Positions 29,662 through 38,444 of a stretch of 64,000 bases of DNA are shown here, piece by piece. The position numbers were made by a program, and so were the translations under genes. The stretch is from positions 115,269-179,268 of the forward strand of contig CAZIOU010000001.1 of NCBI GenBank assembly GCA_964540995.1, written 5' to 3'. The stretch is from JAZDLR01 sp964540995 (GTDB taxonomy: Bacteria > Patescibacteriota > Patescibacteriia > UBA1558 > 2-01-FULL-52-15). Below the pieces are notes generated by a model. That model was not told the origin of the DNA. It saw only the letters and a list, made by a program, of their open reading frames with translations, and did no database searches. Numbering within the stretch: the stretch's first letter is position 1; each line of letters begins with the position of its first letter.

Positions 29662-30929
29662 GTCTACTATTACAATCAAAACTATTCGGCCGCACTCGCA
29701 AAGAGGTGTCCAAAGAAGAAGCAAGTATCAATGCTCAATTATTGATACGAGGTGGCTATATTGAGAAGAATATGGCAGGTGTTTATTCTTACTTGCCTTT
29801 AGGATTGCGAGTCTTACGCAAGATTGAAGATATTATACGTGAAGAGATGAACAAGCTTGGCGCTCAAGAAGTGCTGATGCCAGCACTGCAGAATAAAGAA
29901 GTCTGGAGTCTAACGGGTCGCTGGCAGAATGCCGTCGGTGGCACGATGTATAAATTCCAAGATTCCGGTGGACATGAGTTTGGTTTGGGGCCGACCCACG
30001 AAGAGGTTATTGTGGATTTACTCAAACGACACGTCAAATCCTACAAAGATTTGCCACTCTATGTCTATCAGATTCAGGATAAGTTTCGTGATGAACCCCG
30101 TGCCAAATCAGGCTTGCTGCGTGGTCGTGAGTTCTTCATGAAGGATTTATATTCTTTCACCACAACCAAGGAAGAAAGTGATGCCTTCTACAAACGTGTT
30201 CAAGATGCTTATTTTGCCATTTTCCGACGGCTGGGACTAGAAGCTTTCTTGGTGGAAGCTTCAGGCGGTACTATGAGTAAGAAGCATTCACATGAGTTCA
30301 TGGTGGTGACCAAGGCCGGCGAGGATATTACTTATTTCTGTCGCGCTTGTCATTGGGCGCAGAATAAAGAAATTACTGAAGTCAAAGCTGGCGATCCTTG
30401 TCCGCAATGTGGTAAGCCATTGGCTGAAGAGAAGACAGTTGAACTCGGTAACATCTTCGACCAAGAGACTATCTATACCGAACAGATGGGTGCCAATTTC
30501 ACTGCTGCTGATGGTACTATTAAGCCTATGTTTATGGGCGCTTACGGTATCGGGGTGAGCCGAGCGATGGGTACCATCGTTGAAGCCAGCCATGATGACA
30601 AAGGTATCATCTGGACGCCAGAAGTAACTCCTTTTCAGGTTCACTTGATTTTATTATCTGACGATACTAAAGTAGCTGCCAAAGGACACGAGATCAGCCA
30701 GTTATTAGCTGACCGTTGGGATGTCTTACTTGATGATCGTGATGCTTCTGTCGGTCAGAAACTCAATGATGCAGATCTCTTGGGAATCCCAATACAGATA
30801 ATTGTGGGACAGAAAAACTTGCCGCAGGTTGAATGGAAACTGCGTCGCGATATGACAACTTCCATTGTTGAAGCGGCTGACATTGTGCAATTATTAGAAG
30901 CTTTTTATGCTCAAGCGCCTATTCGGTAA
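29658..30929 (+). CDS. proS: Prolyl-tRNA synthetase, short form
   Basis: 423 residues against about 570 in typical bacteria. Class II motifs are present: GVYSYLPLGLRVLRKIE, FRDEPRAKSGLLRGREFFMKD (motif 2) and the GAYGIGVSRAMG motif 3, with a C-terminal anticodon-binding domain. Between motifs 2 and 3 the large editing insertion is absent. In its place is a short Cys4 zinc-ribbon-like insert (CRAC ... CPQC). Without the editing domain, mischarged Ala-tRNA-Pro would have to be cleared by another factor. Its 3-prime end overlaps mreB by 23 bases. Confidence 0.93.
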   Translation: MSLLLQSKLFGRTRKEVSKEEASINAQLLIRGGYIEKNMAGVYSYLPLGLRVLRKIEDIIREEMNKLGAQEVLMPALQNKEVWSLTGRWQNAVGGTMYKFQDSGGHEFGLGPTHEEVIVDLLKRHVKSYKDLPLYVYQIQDKFRDEPRAKSGLLRGREFFMKDLYSFTTTKEESDAFYKRVQDAYFAIFRRLGLEAFLVEASGGTMSKKHSHEFMVVTKAGEDITYFCRACHWAQNKEITEVKAGDPCPQCGKPLAEEKTVELGNIFDQETIYTEQMGANFTAADGTIKPMFMGAYGIGVSRAMGTIVEASHDDKGIIWTPEVTPFQVHLILLSDDTKVAAKGHEISQLLADRWDVLLDDRDASVGQKLNDADLLGIPIQIIVGQKNLPQVEWKLRRDMTTSIVEAADIVQLLEAFYAQAPIR

Positions 30930-31959
30930 ATTTTCCAAGGATCTCGGCATTGATCTTGGTACGGCCAATACCTTGGTATACGTCAAAGACCAAGGTATTG
31001 TCATCAACGAACCGTCAGTGGTAGCCATCAATAACCGCACTGACCAAATATTGGCCGTAGGTCAAGATGCCAAGATTATGATCGGCAAGACGCCGGCTTA
31101 CATTACAATCACTCGACCGATGGTCGATGGTGTGATTTCTGATTTTGAAGTTACTGAGAAGATGTTGCGTTATTTTATCGATAAGGTGCATAAAGAAAGT
31201 TTCACCCTCATTCCGCGGCCTCGTGTCGTGGTAGCTATCCCTCTAGATATTACTGAAGTCGAGCATAAGGCGGTCGAAGATGCTGTTACGAGCGCTGGTG
31301 CGCGAGAAGTATTGTTGATCGAACAGCCGGTTGCAGCAGCTATTGGCGCTGGGCTGCAGATCCAGGAGGCTACGGCTAATATGGTGGTGGAGATCGGTGG
31401 CGGTACTACTGAAATAGCTGTAATATCTCTGGGCGGTGTCGTCACTTGGAAATCTTTGAAGTTAGCGGGTGACAAATTCAATGAAGCCATTGCTCAACAT
31501 ATTCGTGATAAATACAATTTGATCTTGGGCGACAAAACTGCGGAACGAGTCAAAATTGATGTTGGTTCGGCCATGCCCCTAAAAGAAAAAATTTCTGTCA
31601 CCGTTCGCGGTCGAGACGCTATCAGTGGTTTACCTCGCGAAATCGACGTTTCTGATAGTGATATCCGAGAGGCGCTGGTTAAGCCCTTGCGTATTATCAC
31701 AGACAATATTAAATTAACTATCGAGAACACTCCACCCGAACTGGTAGCTGATCTGTACCAGCGTGGCCTCGTCTTATCTGGTGGTGGAGCCTTACTTCGT
31801 TCACTTGATCGCCTTATTGAGCATGAAACCAAGATTCCAGTACATATAACTAATGATCCTTTAACTAGTGTTGTCAGAGGTACGGGAGTTGTGTTGGAAG
31901 AGTTTGATACCTTGAAACAAATTCTCCTACCATCTACTCGTGACGGTGCCTGGAAATAA
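30907..31959 (+). CDS. mreB: Rod-shape protein MreB (first copy)
   Basis: 350 residues, standard length. Actin-fold: phosphate-1 DLGTANTLVYV, VEIGGGTTEIAVISL (phosphate-2), and LSGGGALLRSLDRLI near the C-terminus. Polymerises at the membrane and guides the cell-wall elongation machinery. Head of mreB-mreC-mreD-PBP2. A second copy lies at 35518. Confidence 0.96.
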   Translation: MLKRLFGKFSKDLGIDLGTANTLVYVKDQGIVINEPSVVAINNRTDQILAVGQDAKIMIGKTPAYITITRPMVDGVISDFEVTEKMLRYFIDKVHKESFTLIPRPRVVVAIPLDITEVEHKAVEDAVTSAGAREVLLIEQPVAAAIGAGLQIQEATANMVVEIGGGTTEIAVISLGGVVTWKSLKLAGDKFNEAIAQHIRDKYNLILGDKTAERVKIDVGSAMPLKEKISVTVRGRDAISGLPREIDVSDSDIREALVKPLRIITDNIKLTIENTPPELVADLYQRGLVLSGGGALLRSLDRLIEHETKIPVHITNDPLTSVVRGTGVVLEEFDTLKQILLPSTRDGAWK

Positions 31960-31961
31960 TT

Positions 31962-32684
31962 ATGCCCTCCAATCGCTTAGCTATCATTGTAACTTCAGTT
32001 CTAATCCTGGCCGCCCTTCTCTTGGGTGGTCAGTTGGTTAGTGCTTCTTGGTTGCGCTGGCTCTATCAGGCTGAAGCCTCAACTCAGAAGACTGATGTCA
32101 GCGACCAAGAGCAACGCTTAGCCCTTCTCTCATTGCAAGTGGCTGATCTACAGCAAGTTCGCAAGGAGAATGATGCCTTACGAGAACAGCTGAAATTTTA
32201 CTCTCGTCATGCTTATCATTTTCAAGTCGGTTATATCATAAGCCGTGATCCTTTTAATGATAATTTAATTACCCTTGATCTTGGCTCAGCTGAAGGTGTT
32301 CAGCCGGGACAACCAGTGGTAGTCAAAGACGGAATCATTATCGCCAAAATTATTAAAACAGAAGACCACAAATCAGTCGCGGAGCTTCTGACGAGCGGTT
32401 TAAGTAAATTACCAGTAACTACTGCCGGGCTGAAAGAGACTTCTGGCTTGCTCGTAGGTAGCTTAGGAAACTCCCTGCGAATGCAATATATCCCTACGCA
32501 GAATCAGCTGACCGAGCGAGAATTGGTGGTCACGTCAGGTCTCGAGAACGCGGTGCCAGCAGGACTGGTGGTCGGTACGATAGAACGTATCGAATCACCA
32601 GCTTCAGAAGTTTACAAAGTAGCTTACATCAAGCCTGTTATGGATTATCAGCAGGCACGGTTAATTTCCGTAATTACCGAATAA
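31962..32684 (+). CDS. mreC: Rod-shape protein MreC
   Basis: 240 residues. N-terminal membrane helix (about 6-24), a coiled-coil (VSDQEQRLALLSLQVADLQQ), then the beta-barrel MreC domain (VGYIISRDPFNDNLITLDLG and VKDGIIIAKI). Links MreB to PBP2 in the periplasm or outside face. Two bases after mreB. Confidence 0.93.
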   Translation: MPSNRLAIIVTSVLILAALLLGGQLVSASWLRWLYQAEASTQKTDVSDQEQRLALLSLQVADLQQVRKENDALREQLKFYSRHAYHFQVGYIISRDPFNDNLITLDLGSAEGVQPGQPVVVKDGIIIAKIIKTEDHKSVAELLTSGLSKLPVTTAGLKETSGLLVGSLGNSLRMQYIPTQNQLTERELVVTSGLENAVPAGLVVGTIERIESPASEVYKVAYIKPVMDYQQARLISVITE

Positions 32685-32685
32685 T

Positions 32686-33168
32686 ATGCGCTACCTTTAT
32701 GCCGTTACCAGCTTGGTAGTCGTTTTGCTGCAGGTATTATTTCTTGACTTCGGTCCTTGGGCCTTAGTTTCCTTACCATTGATTTTCACTCTGGCTGTGT
32801 ATATTCGGCGGGGCTTTCAGTGGGCTCTTGTCTATGGAGCTGTGGCTATGTGGCTGTGGGATCTGCATTTCTTTACCTTCGGATTACGAGCTTTGCTCTT
32901 GCTGGTAACCTTAGCGGCGCTGCACTTCCTGCGTGTTACATTATTTTCCGAAAATAGTTTCCTCGGCATTGCTGCTCTGTCCTTGGTCGGCAGCTTACTG
33001 TTTAATGGCTTATTGATTTTTTCCCAAGGAATACTTCTAGGATTTCGCTATATTAGTTTCAATTGGAGCCAGGTATGGCTTATGCTTGTGGCTCTTGGCA
33101 TCACTGTAGTTATCTGTTGGTTAGCTCATCAGCTTGGTGAGCGCTGGCATACTGTCATAAAACGATGA
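32686..33168 (+). CDS. mreD: MreD-like membrane protein
   Basis: 160 residues with about five transmembrane helices and little sequence conservation, the usual state of MreD. The call rests on size, topology and its place between mreC and the PBP2 gene. Its stop overlaps the next ATG by four bases. Confidence 0.8.
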   Translation: MRYLYAVTSLVVVLLQVLFLDFGPWALVSLPLIFTLAVYIRRGFQWALVYGAVAMWLWDLHFFTFGLRALLLLVTLAALHFLRVTLFSENSFLGIAALSLVGSLLFNGLLIFSQGILLGFRYISFNWSQVWLMLVALGITVVICWLAHQLGERWHTVIKR

Positions 33169-35054
33169 ACTCAGATCCTTTCAAAATTAAAGACTCGCTT
33201 TTCCGCGATAGTCATATTAAGAACTTCAATACCGATCGTACCGAAGGTGATGCGGTGTTTTTTAGCTATAGTGCTTCCTGGATCGGTAAAAGCTTACGTC
33301 ACAAGACGGTGTGGCTGTTCTATGGGTTGGTTATCGTCATTTTTGGAATTCTAGTTAGTCGTGCGGTTTCTTTGCAACTGGTTCATGGGGTCAATTATTT
33401 TGGTCAATCTGAGGGTAACCGTTTGAAAGAAATTGTTATTAGAGCACCTCGCGGCATTCTCTATGATCGCAATAGTAAGCCCTTGGTCTACAATAGTTCA
33501 TTATTCTTTTTGTATGTGCATCCAGAAAGTCTACCTAAGGACGAGACGCAACGTACGGCCATCTATGACCAGATAAGCTCGGCCATCGGCGATACAACCT
33601 GGCAGACCAATCCCAAGCTGCAAGGCCGCCAGCCACTATTGATCGGTGAGAAATTACCCTATGATCAGGCCATGAAATTACTGGCCCTGTCGAGGACGAT
33701 CCCGAGTATCGAAGTTTCGCTTGAACCTAGTAGGCAATACCTAACCGGTTTTGGCTTGTCACACATTATTGGCTATGTTGGTCAACTGACTGATCAAGAT
33801 CAGAAGAATCCTGCCTATCGTGACTATGGTTACAATGATGTCGTCGGTAAAGTTGGACTGGAGACACAGTATGAGAAGTGGTTACGCGGCCATAATGGGT
33901 ATCAGAAATTTGAAACCGACGCCGTCGGCCGTGACGTCTCCATGGTAGCTTCACATGATCCCGAGAAAGGCTCTGACGTCCGACTAACGATTGATCTTGA
34001 TATGCAGAAAAAGCTCTACGATGCCTTGGAAACTATCAGCCGTGATTATGGCAAGAAGCGTTCGGCGGGCGTAGTCATGGAACCGCGGACAGGTGCTATC
34101 CTAGCTGCAGTGTCGCTACCTGATTATGATAATAATGTTTTCAGCACTCGTTTGACCAAGAGTAATTTTCAAGATTTAATTCTCAATCCGGACAAGCCAC
34201 TCTTTAGTCGTTTCGTGGCGGGCGAATACCCACCTGGATCAACTTTCAAGATCATTATGGCTTCAGCAGCCCTGCAAGAGAAGGTGATTGATACCGCTTT
34301 TACCGTCATGAGTACCGGCGGAGTGCATATTGGCAACGCCTTCTTTCCCGATTGGCGCCCTAGTGGTCATGGGTTGACCAATATCTATTATGCCCTAGCT
34401 GACTCGGTAAATACGTTTTTTTACATTATCGGCGGAGGCGACGGTAAGACAACGACTGGTTTGGGTGTGGAACGTATCAATAAATACGCCCAGCTATTTG
34501 GCTTGACTAAGCCTACGGGCGTTGATTTCCCGGCAGAAGCCGACGGCTTCGTGCCGACGGAAGATTGGAAGCTTCAGACCAAGGGTGAACGTTGGTATCT
34601 CGGTGATACCTACAATATTTCTATTGGTCAAGGTGATATTACGGTCACCCCTTTACAAATAGCACACTATACTTCTATAATTGCCTCAGGTGGCCGCGAT
34701 ACGCAGCCCCATTTTTTTGGCCAGTCTGATGCCAAGCTGTCAGAGCCTACGTGGGCCAGCTCACAAGTCAACTGGTTATCTGCCGATACGATCAATACTG
34801 TTCGTAAGGGCTTACGAGAAACGGTCGTAAATGGTAGCGCTAAGAGCCTTCAGAGTGTCAGTGTGCCGGTGGCCGGTAAGACTGGTACTGCGCAGTTTAA
34901 CAAGAATAAAGTTCCTCATTCTTGGTTTACTGGTTTTGCTCCGTATGATAATCCCGAATTGGTAGTCACTATCTTGATCGAAGAAGGTGGCGATCAGGGG
35001 TATGCGGTCAAAGCCAGTCGTTTATTTTTAGAATCATATTTTAATCATTCGTAA
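33165..35054 (+). CDS. mrdA: Penicillin-binding protein 2 (elongation transpeptidase)
   Basis: 629 residues. One N-terminal membrane helix (about 50-70), a dimerisation domain with RAPRGILYDRNSKPLVYN, and the transpeptidase domain with STFK (S359 nucleophile, K362), SVN (S414-N416) and KTGTAQ (K572). Cross-links peptidoglycan during side-wall growth with a SEDS glycosyltransferase. The N-terminal cytoplasmic part of about 45 residues is longer than usual. Part of the mre operon. Confidence 0.95.
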   Translation: MNSDPFKIKDSLFRDSHIKNFNTDRTEGDAVFFSYSASWIGKSLRHKTVWLFYGLVIVIFGILVSRAVSLQLVHGVNYFGQSEGNRLKEIVIRAPRGILYDRNSKPLVYNSSLFFLYVHPESLPKDETQRTAIYDQISSAIGDTTWQTNPKLQGRQPLLIGEKLPYDQAMKLLALSRTIPSIEVSLEPSRQYLTGFGLSHIIGYVGQLTDQDQKNPAYRDYGYNDVVGKVGLETQYEKWLRGHNGYQKFETDAVGRDVSMVASHDPEKGSDVRLTIDLDMQKKLYDALETISRDYGKKRSAGVVMEPRTGAILAAVSLPDYDNNVFSTRLTKSNFQDLILNPDKPLFSRFVAGEYPPGSTFKIIMASAALQEKVIDTAFTVMSTGGVHIGNAFFPDWRPSGHGLTNIYYALADSVNTFFYIIGGGDGKTTTGLGVERINKYAQLFGLTKPTGVDFPAEADGFVPTEDWKLQTKGERWYLGDTYNISIGQGDITVTPLQIAHYTSIIASGGRDTQPHFFGQSDAKLSEPTWASSQVNWLSADTINTVRKGLRETVVNGSAKSLQSVSVPVAGKTGTAQFNKNKVPHSWFTGFAPYDNPELVVTILIEEGGDQGYAVKASRLFLESYFNHS

Positions 35055-35059
35055 TAATT

Positions 35060-35518
35060 ATGTACGACGAAATTATATTATCCCCCTTGGGACGACAGAA
35101 GCTCGAAGAAGAGCTCGATGACTTGAAGAAGAACCGTCGCCGGCAAGTAGCCGAGCGTATCAGTTTGGCCAAAGAGTTCGGCGATTTATCAGAAAATGCT
35201 GAGTATCACGAGGCCAAAGAAGAGCAGGCATTCATCGAAGGACGTATTCTCGAACTAGAGCACATCCTTAAGGTCGGACGTGTGGTTGATCAGTCAGCCA
35301 GCAAGACGGTCAATGTCGGCTCCACGGTGACTATGAGTAAAGACGGTAAGCCTCTGACTATCCAGTTGGTAGGTGCTACCGAAGCTGATCCTAGCAACAG
35401 TAAGATTTCACTCGATTCACCGCTCGGACAAGCACTGCTGGAATTAGCCGTCAAAGATGAATTTGATTTGCAGACTCCGGCTGGTTTAAGTCATTATCGT
35501 ATCGAGAAAATTAGCTAA
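35060..35518 (+). CDS. greA: Transcription elongation factor GreA
   Basis: 152 residues. N-terminal coiled coil with LGRQKLEEELDDLKKNRR and GDLSENAEYHEAKEEQAFIE, whose acidic tip rescues stalled RNA polymerase by stimulating transcript cleavage, then the C-terminal FKBP-like domain (ISLDSPLGQALL). Its stop and the next start overlap (TAATG). Confidence 0.96.
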   Translation: MYDEIILSPLGRQKLEEELDDLKKNRRRQVAERISLAKEFGDLSENAEYHEAKEEQAFIEGRILELEHILKVGRVVDQSASKTVNVGSTVTMSKDGKPLTIQLVGATEADPSNSKISLDSPLGQALLELAVKDEFDLQTPAGLSHYRIEKIS

Positions 35519-36531
35519 TGTTTATCAAGAAAATCGCCATTGACTTAGGTACTACCACTACGCTGGTAGCACTACCCAAGCGCGGTATAATCATCAACGA
35601 ACCGTCGGTGGTGGCGATTTCTGTTATTGATCGTAAAGTTCTAGCAGTAGGAGATGAAGCCAAAGAAATGATCGGGCGTACGCCTGACACCATTGTTGCT
35701 TCTCGTCCACTCAAAGATGGTGTCATCGCTGATTATCGTACTACCGAGAGCATGCTCAAATATTTTATCGGCAAAGCTACGACCGGGTTCCGTCTTTTTC
35801 GTCCAGAGGTTATGATCGCGGTACCAGCCGGTATCACGTCGACTGAACGTCGAGCGGTGATCGATGCCACGATGAATGCCGGTGCCCGCGCAGCCTATAT
35901 TATCAAAGAACCCATTGCGGCGGCGATTGGTGCAGATATACCTATTGGTTCGGCTTCAGGTCATATGATCGTGGATATGGGCGGCGGTACCTCTGAAATT
36001 GCCGTTATTTCCTTGGGTGGTCTCGTGGCCAATACTTCAGTACGTATCGGTGGTAATAAGCTAGATGTGGCTATTATGGAATACGTCAAACGTAAATATA
36101 ATATGGCCATCGGGGAGCGGACAGCTGAAGAGCTGAAAATCCGCATCGGATCGGCTCAATATTTACCCAAGGGCGAGAAATTGGAGATGGAAGCCAAGGG
36201 CCGTGACATGATCAGCGGCTTACCCCGCACTATTCGGGTGACTTCAGATGATATCACTGATGCCTTACAGAATGAACTTCAAGGTATCATCAATGCCGTT
36301 AAATCAGTGTTACAGAAGACGCCGCCAGAACTAGCCGCTGATGTCATAGACAAAGGTATGGTGCTCTCTGGTGGTACTTCACAGCTCCGCAATATGGATA
36401 AGCTCTTATCGCAAGCGACTGGGGTGCCGGCTATGAATGCTGATGATTCGCCACTTTGTGTCTGCAAGGGTACTGTTATTGCTTTGGAAAATCTCGATAG
36501 TTATAAACGTAGTATATTATCGGCTCGGTAA
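35518..36531 (+). CDS. MreB-like protein, second copy
   Basis: 337 residues, actin-fold like the first: DLGTTTTLVAL, VDMGGGTSEIAVISL and LSGGTSQLRNMDKLL. It differs from the first copy in the N-terminus (MFIKKIAID, no amphipathic lead) and ends shortly after NLDSYKRSILSAR. Like Mbl/MreBH paralogues it could form mixed filaments or have a separate task. Last protein gene before rnpB. Confidence 0.9.
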   Translation: MFIKKIAIDLGTTTTLVALPKRGIIINEPSVVAISVIDRKVLAVGDEAKEMIGRTPDTIVASRPLKDGVIADYRTTESMLKYFIGKATTGFRLFRPEVMIAVPAGITSTERRAVIDATMNAGARAAYIIKEPIAAAIGADIPIGSASGHMIVDMGGGTSEIAVISLGGLVANTSVRIGGNKLDVAIMEYVKRKYNMAIGERTAEELKIRIGSAQYLPKGEKLEMEAKGRDMISGLPRTIRVTSDDITDALQNELQGIINAVKSVLQKTPPELAADVIDKGMVLSGGTSQLRNMDKLLSQATGVPAMNADDSPLCVCKGTVIALENLDSYKRSILSAR

Positions 36532-36534
36532 TTC

Positions 36535-36563
36535 TTGACATTTTTTAGGATTTATAGTATTTA
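36535..36563 (+). promoter_or_regulatory. Promoter of rnpB
   Basis: Consensus TTGACA (36535-36540), 17 bases, TATTTA (36558-36563). Expected +1 at 36570 is the first base of the RNase P P1 helix. Confidence 0.6.
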
Positions 36564-36569
36564 TTAAGG

Positions 36570-37052
36570 GCTTTCTGCGGTTTGACGATCGCCGTTGCGC
36601 TTTCCCAAGAGTTTGCTAAAACTCTAGTGATATCTTGAGAAAGCGCAAAGGAGGAAAGTCCGAACACCGCAAAAAATGGTAGTTGCTAACGCCAACCCCC
36701 GATCATAGACGCTTGCGTCTTGAACGGGAGGACAAGTGCAACAGAAAGTAAACCGCCTACCTTCGCTCACTGTAAGTGAGTTCGGCGGCAGCCTCAATCA
36801 AGGGGCTTGCCCGCCGTAGCTCGCTTTTGGCGAGCGAAGGTGGGTAAGGGTGAAACCGTGAGGTAAGAGCTCACGCGTCTCTGTGGTGACACAGGGAATG
36901 AGGTAAACTCTACCTGGTGCAAGGCCAAGTTGTTCCCGCCAACGGCGGGACGGGTAGGCTGCTTGATTCCAGTGGCGACACTGGAACTAGAGAGATGATC
37001 GTCGCTCCGTCTTTGATGGAGAACAGAATTCGGCTTATATGCCGCAGAAAGC
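36570..37052 (+). ncRNA. rnpB: RNase P RNA (class A-like)
   Basis: Conserved elements in order: P1 5-prime strand CTTTCTGCGG, GAGGAAAGTCCGAAC (about 36650-36664), ACAGAAAGTAAACCGCC (about 36740), GGTGAAACCGTGAGGTAAGAG, and AGAGAGATGATCGTC, closed by CCGCAGAAAG pairing with the first strand. Catalytic RNA for tRNA 5-prime processing. About 480 bases, longer than average, with an added hairpin (AGAGTTT/AAACTCT) in the P3 region and GC-rich insertions. The ATG of the next gene follows immediately on the P1 3-prime strand. Confidence 0.93.
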
Positions 37053-38444
37053 ATGAAACGTTTTGATTTTGTCTTCACTATTCTTCAGGTACCGCTCGAC
37101 TATTTGATGTTAGTCGTAGCTGGCTTAGCAAGTTATTCTTTGCGTTATCAAGGACTGGTCACACAGGTGAGGCCGGTTTTTTTTGATGTTGGCTACAGTG
37201 ATTTCGTTCACCTCTTATTTGGAGTAGCTCTGGTTGGTATATTGGTATTTGCTTGGAGTGGATTGTACCGTTCGGAACGAGTGCTGCACTCAGCGGATGA
37301 ATTTCGAAAAATATTTCTAGCTGTCTCGACTACGCTTCTAATTGTTGTCATCGCTATTTTCTTACGTCGTGAACTGTTTTCTTCTCGCTTTATTATATTG
37401 CTAGCTTGGATCTTCGCAGTCATATTTATCTATACTGGTCGCGTAGCTCTGCGCTACCTAAAAGGAATGATCCTCAGCCATAGCTCTTGGGGTTATTCGA
37501 TCGCGCTGATTGGCAACGGTGAATCAGTCAAGATTATCCAGCAGTATTATCATCATAAGAAACATCTGGGCTATCATGTACAAGCAGTGGTACCGGACTT
37601 TTCATTAGCTTCTCGCGATCAACTAGGGGCTCTGGCTCGTGAGGACAAGCTTGATGAGTTGGTGCAATTACGAACCGACTTCGATGAGGCACAAACCGAA
37701 GAAGTTATTACTTTCTGCAATACGCATCAAGTTAACTTGCTGTACCTCGCTAGTTTCGTTCAGACGCAACTTATTAACTACGAAGCTATCAATATTGCCG
37801 GCTATCCCATTATTCGGGTCAAACGAACTCCTCTTGATGGCTGGGGTAGAATCGGCAAACGGCTGTTTGATTTGGTGGTAGCAGCTTTTGCTCTTATTAT
37901 CTTGTCACCACTATTTCTGATCGTGACGGTGATTGTTCGACTTGATTCCCGCGGGCCAATACTGTTCTCCGCCATGCGCGTCGGTCAGAAAGGTAAGATT
38001 TTTAAACTCTACAAGTTTCGCTCCATGATCGTTGGCGCTGATAAGATGAAGCAGGAGTTGGCAGCTTTCAACGAACGAGCTGACGGGCCTCTTTTTAAAA
38101 TGACTCATGATCCACGTATTACCAAGGCCGGCCGCTGGTTGCGTCGTAGTAGTCTGGACGAATTGCCGCAGCTGTGGAACGTGCTGATTGGCGACATGAG
38201 TTTGGTCGGTCCGCGCCCGCACGAACCAGAGGAGGTGTCTCGCTATACCAGCCAATACCGTAAGTTGCTGACCATCAAGCCGGGCATCACGGGCGCGGCT
38301 CAAGTTTCTGGGCGTTCGACTCTAACCTTTGACGAAGAGGCGCGTTTAGATATTTATTATATTGAAAATTGGTCGCTGTGGCAGGATATACGTATCTTAG
38401 CCAAGACTCCGGCGGCTCTGATTAACTACCGAAACGCTTCCTAA
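37053..38444 (+). CDS. Polyprenyl glycosylphosphotransferase (WcaJ/WbaP type)
   Basis: 463 residues. Four to five N-terminal membrane helices, a Rossmann-like domain (SWGYSIALIGNGESVKII), one more membrane helix and the C-terminal bacterial sugar transferase domain: KRLFDLVVAAFALI, VGQKGKIFKLYKFRSMIVGA, RRSSLDELPQLWNVLIGDMS, LVGPRPHEPEEV. Transfers a sugar phosphate to undecaprenyl phosphate, starting a surface polysaccharide. The ATG abuts the end of rnpB with no ribosome-binding site, so it may be translated from the rnpB transcript or from an unseen promoter inside it. Followed by three GT4 genes. Confidence 0.92.
   Translation: MKRFDFVFTILQVPLDYLMLVVAGLASYSLRYQGLVTQVRPVFFDVGYSDFVHLLFGVALVGILVFAWSGLYRSERVLHSADEFRKIFLAVSTTLLIVVIAIFLRRELFSSRFIILLAWIFAVIFIYTGRVALRYLKGMILSHSSWGYSIALIGNGESVKIIQQYYHHKKHLGYHVQAVVPDFSLASRDQLGALAREDKLDELVQLRTDFDEAQTEEVITFCNTHQVNLLYLASFVQTQLINYEAINIAGYPIIRVKRTPLDGWGRIGKRLFDLVVAAFALIILSPLFLIVTVIVRLDSRGPILFSAMRVGQKGKIFKLYKFRSMIVGADKMKQELAAFNERADGPLFKMTHDPRITKAGRWLRRSSLDELPQLWNVLIGDMSLVGPRPHEPEEVSRYTSQYRKLLTIKPGITGAAQVSGRSTLTFDEEARLDIYYIENWSLWQDIRILAKTPAALINYRNAS

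Noticed and set aside
36794..37078. 94-codon minus ORF opposite rnpB
   Set aside because: It is the antisense of RNase P RNA, a well-known false ORF.
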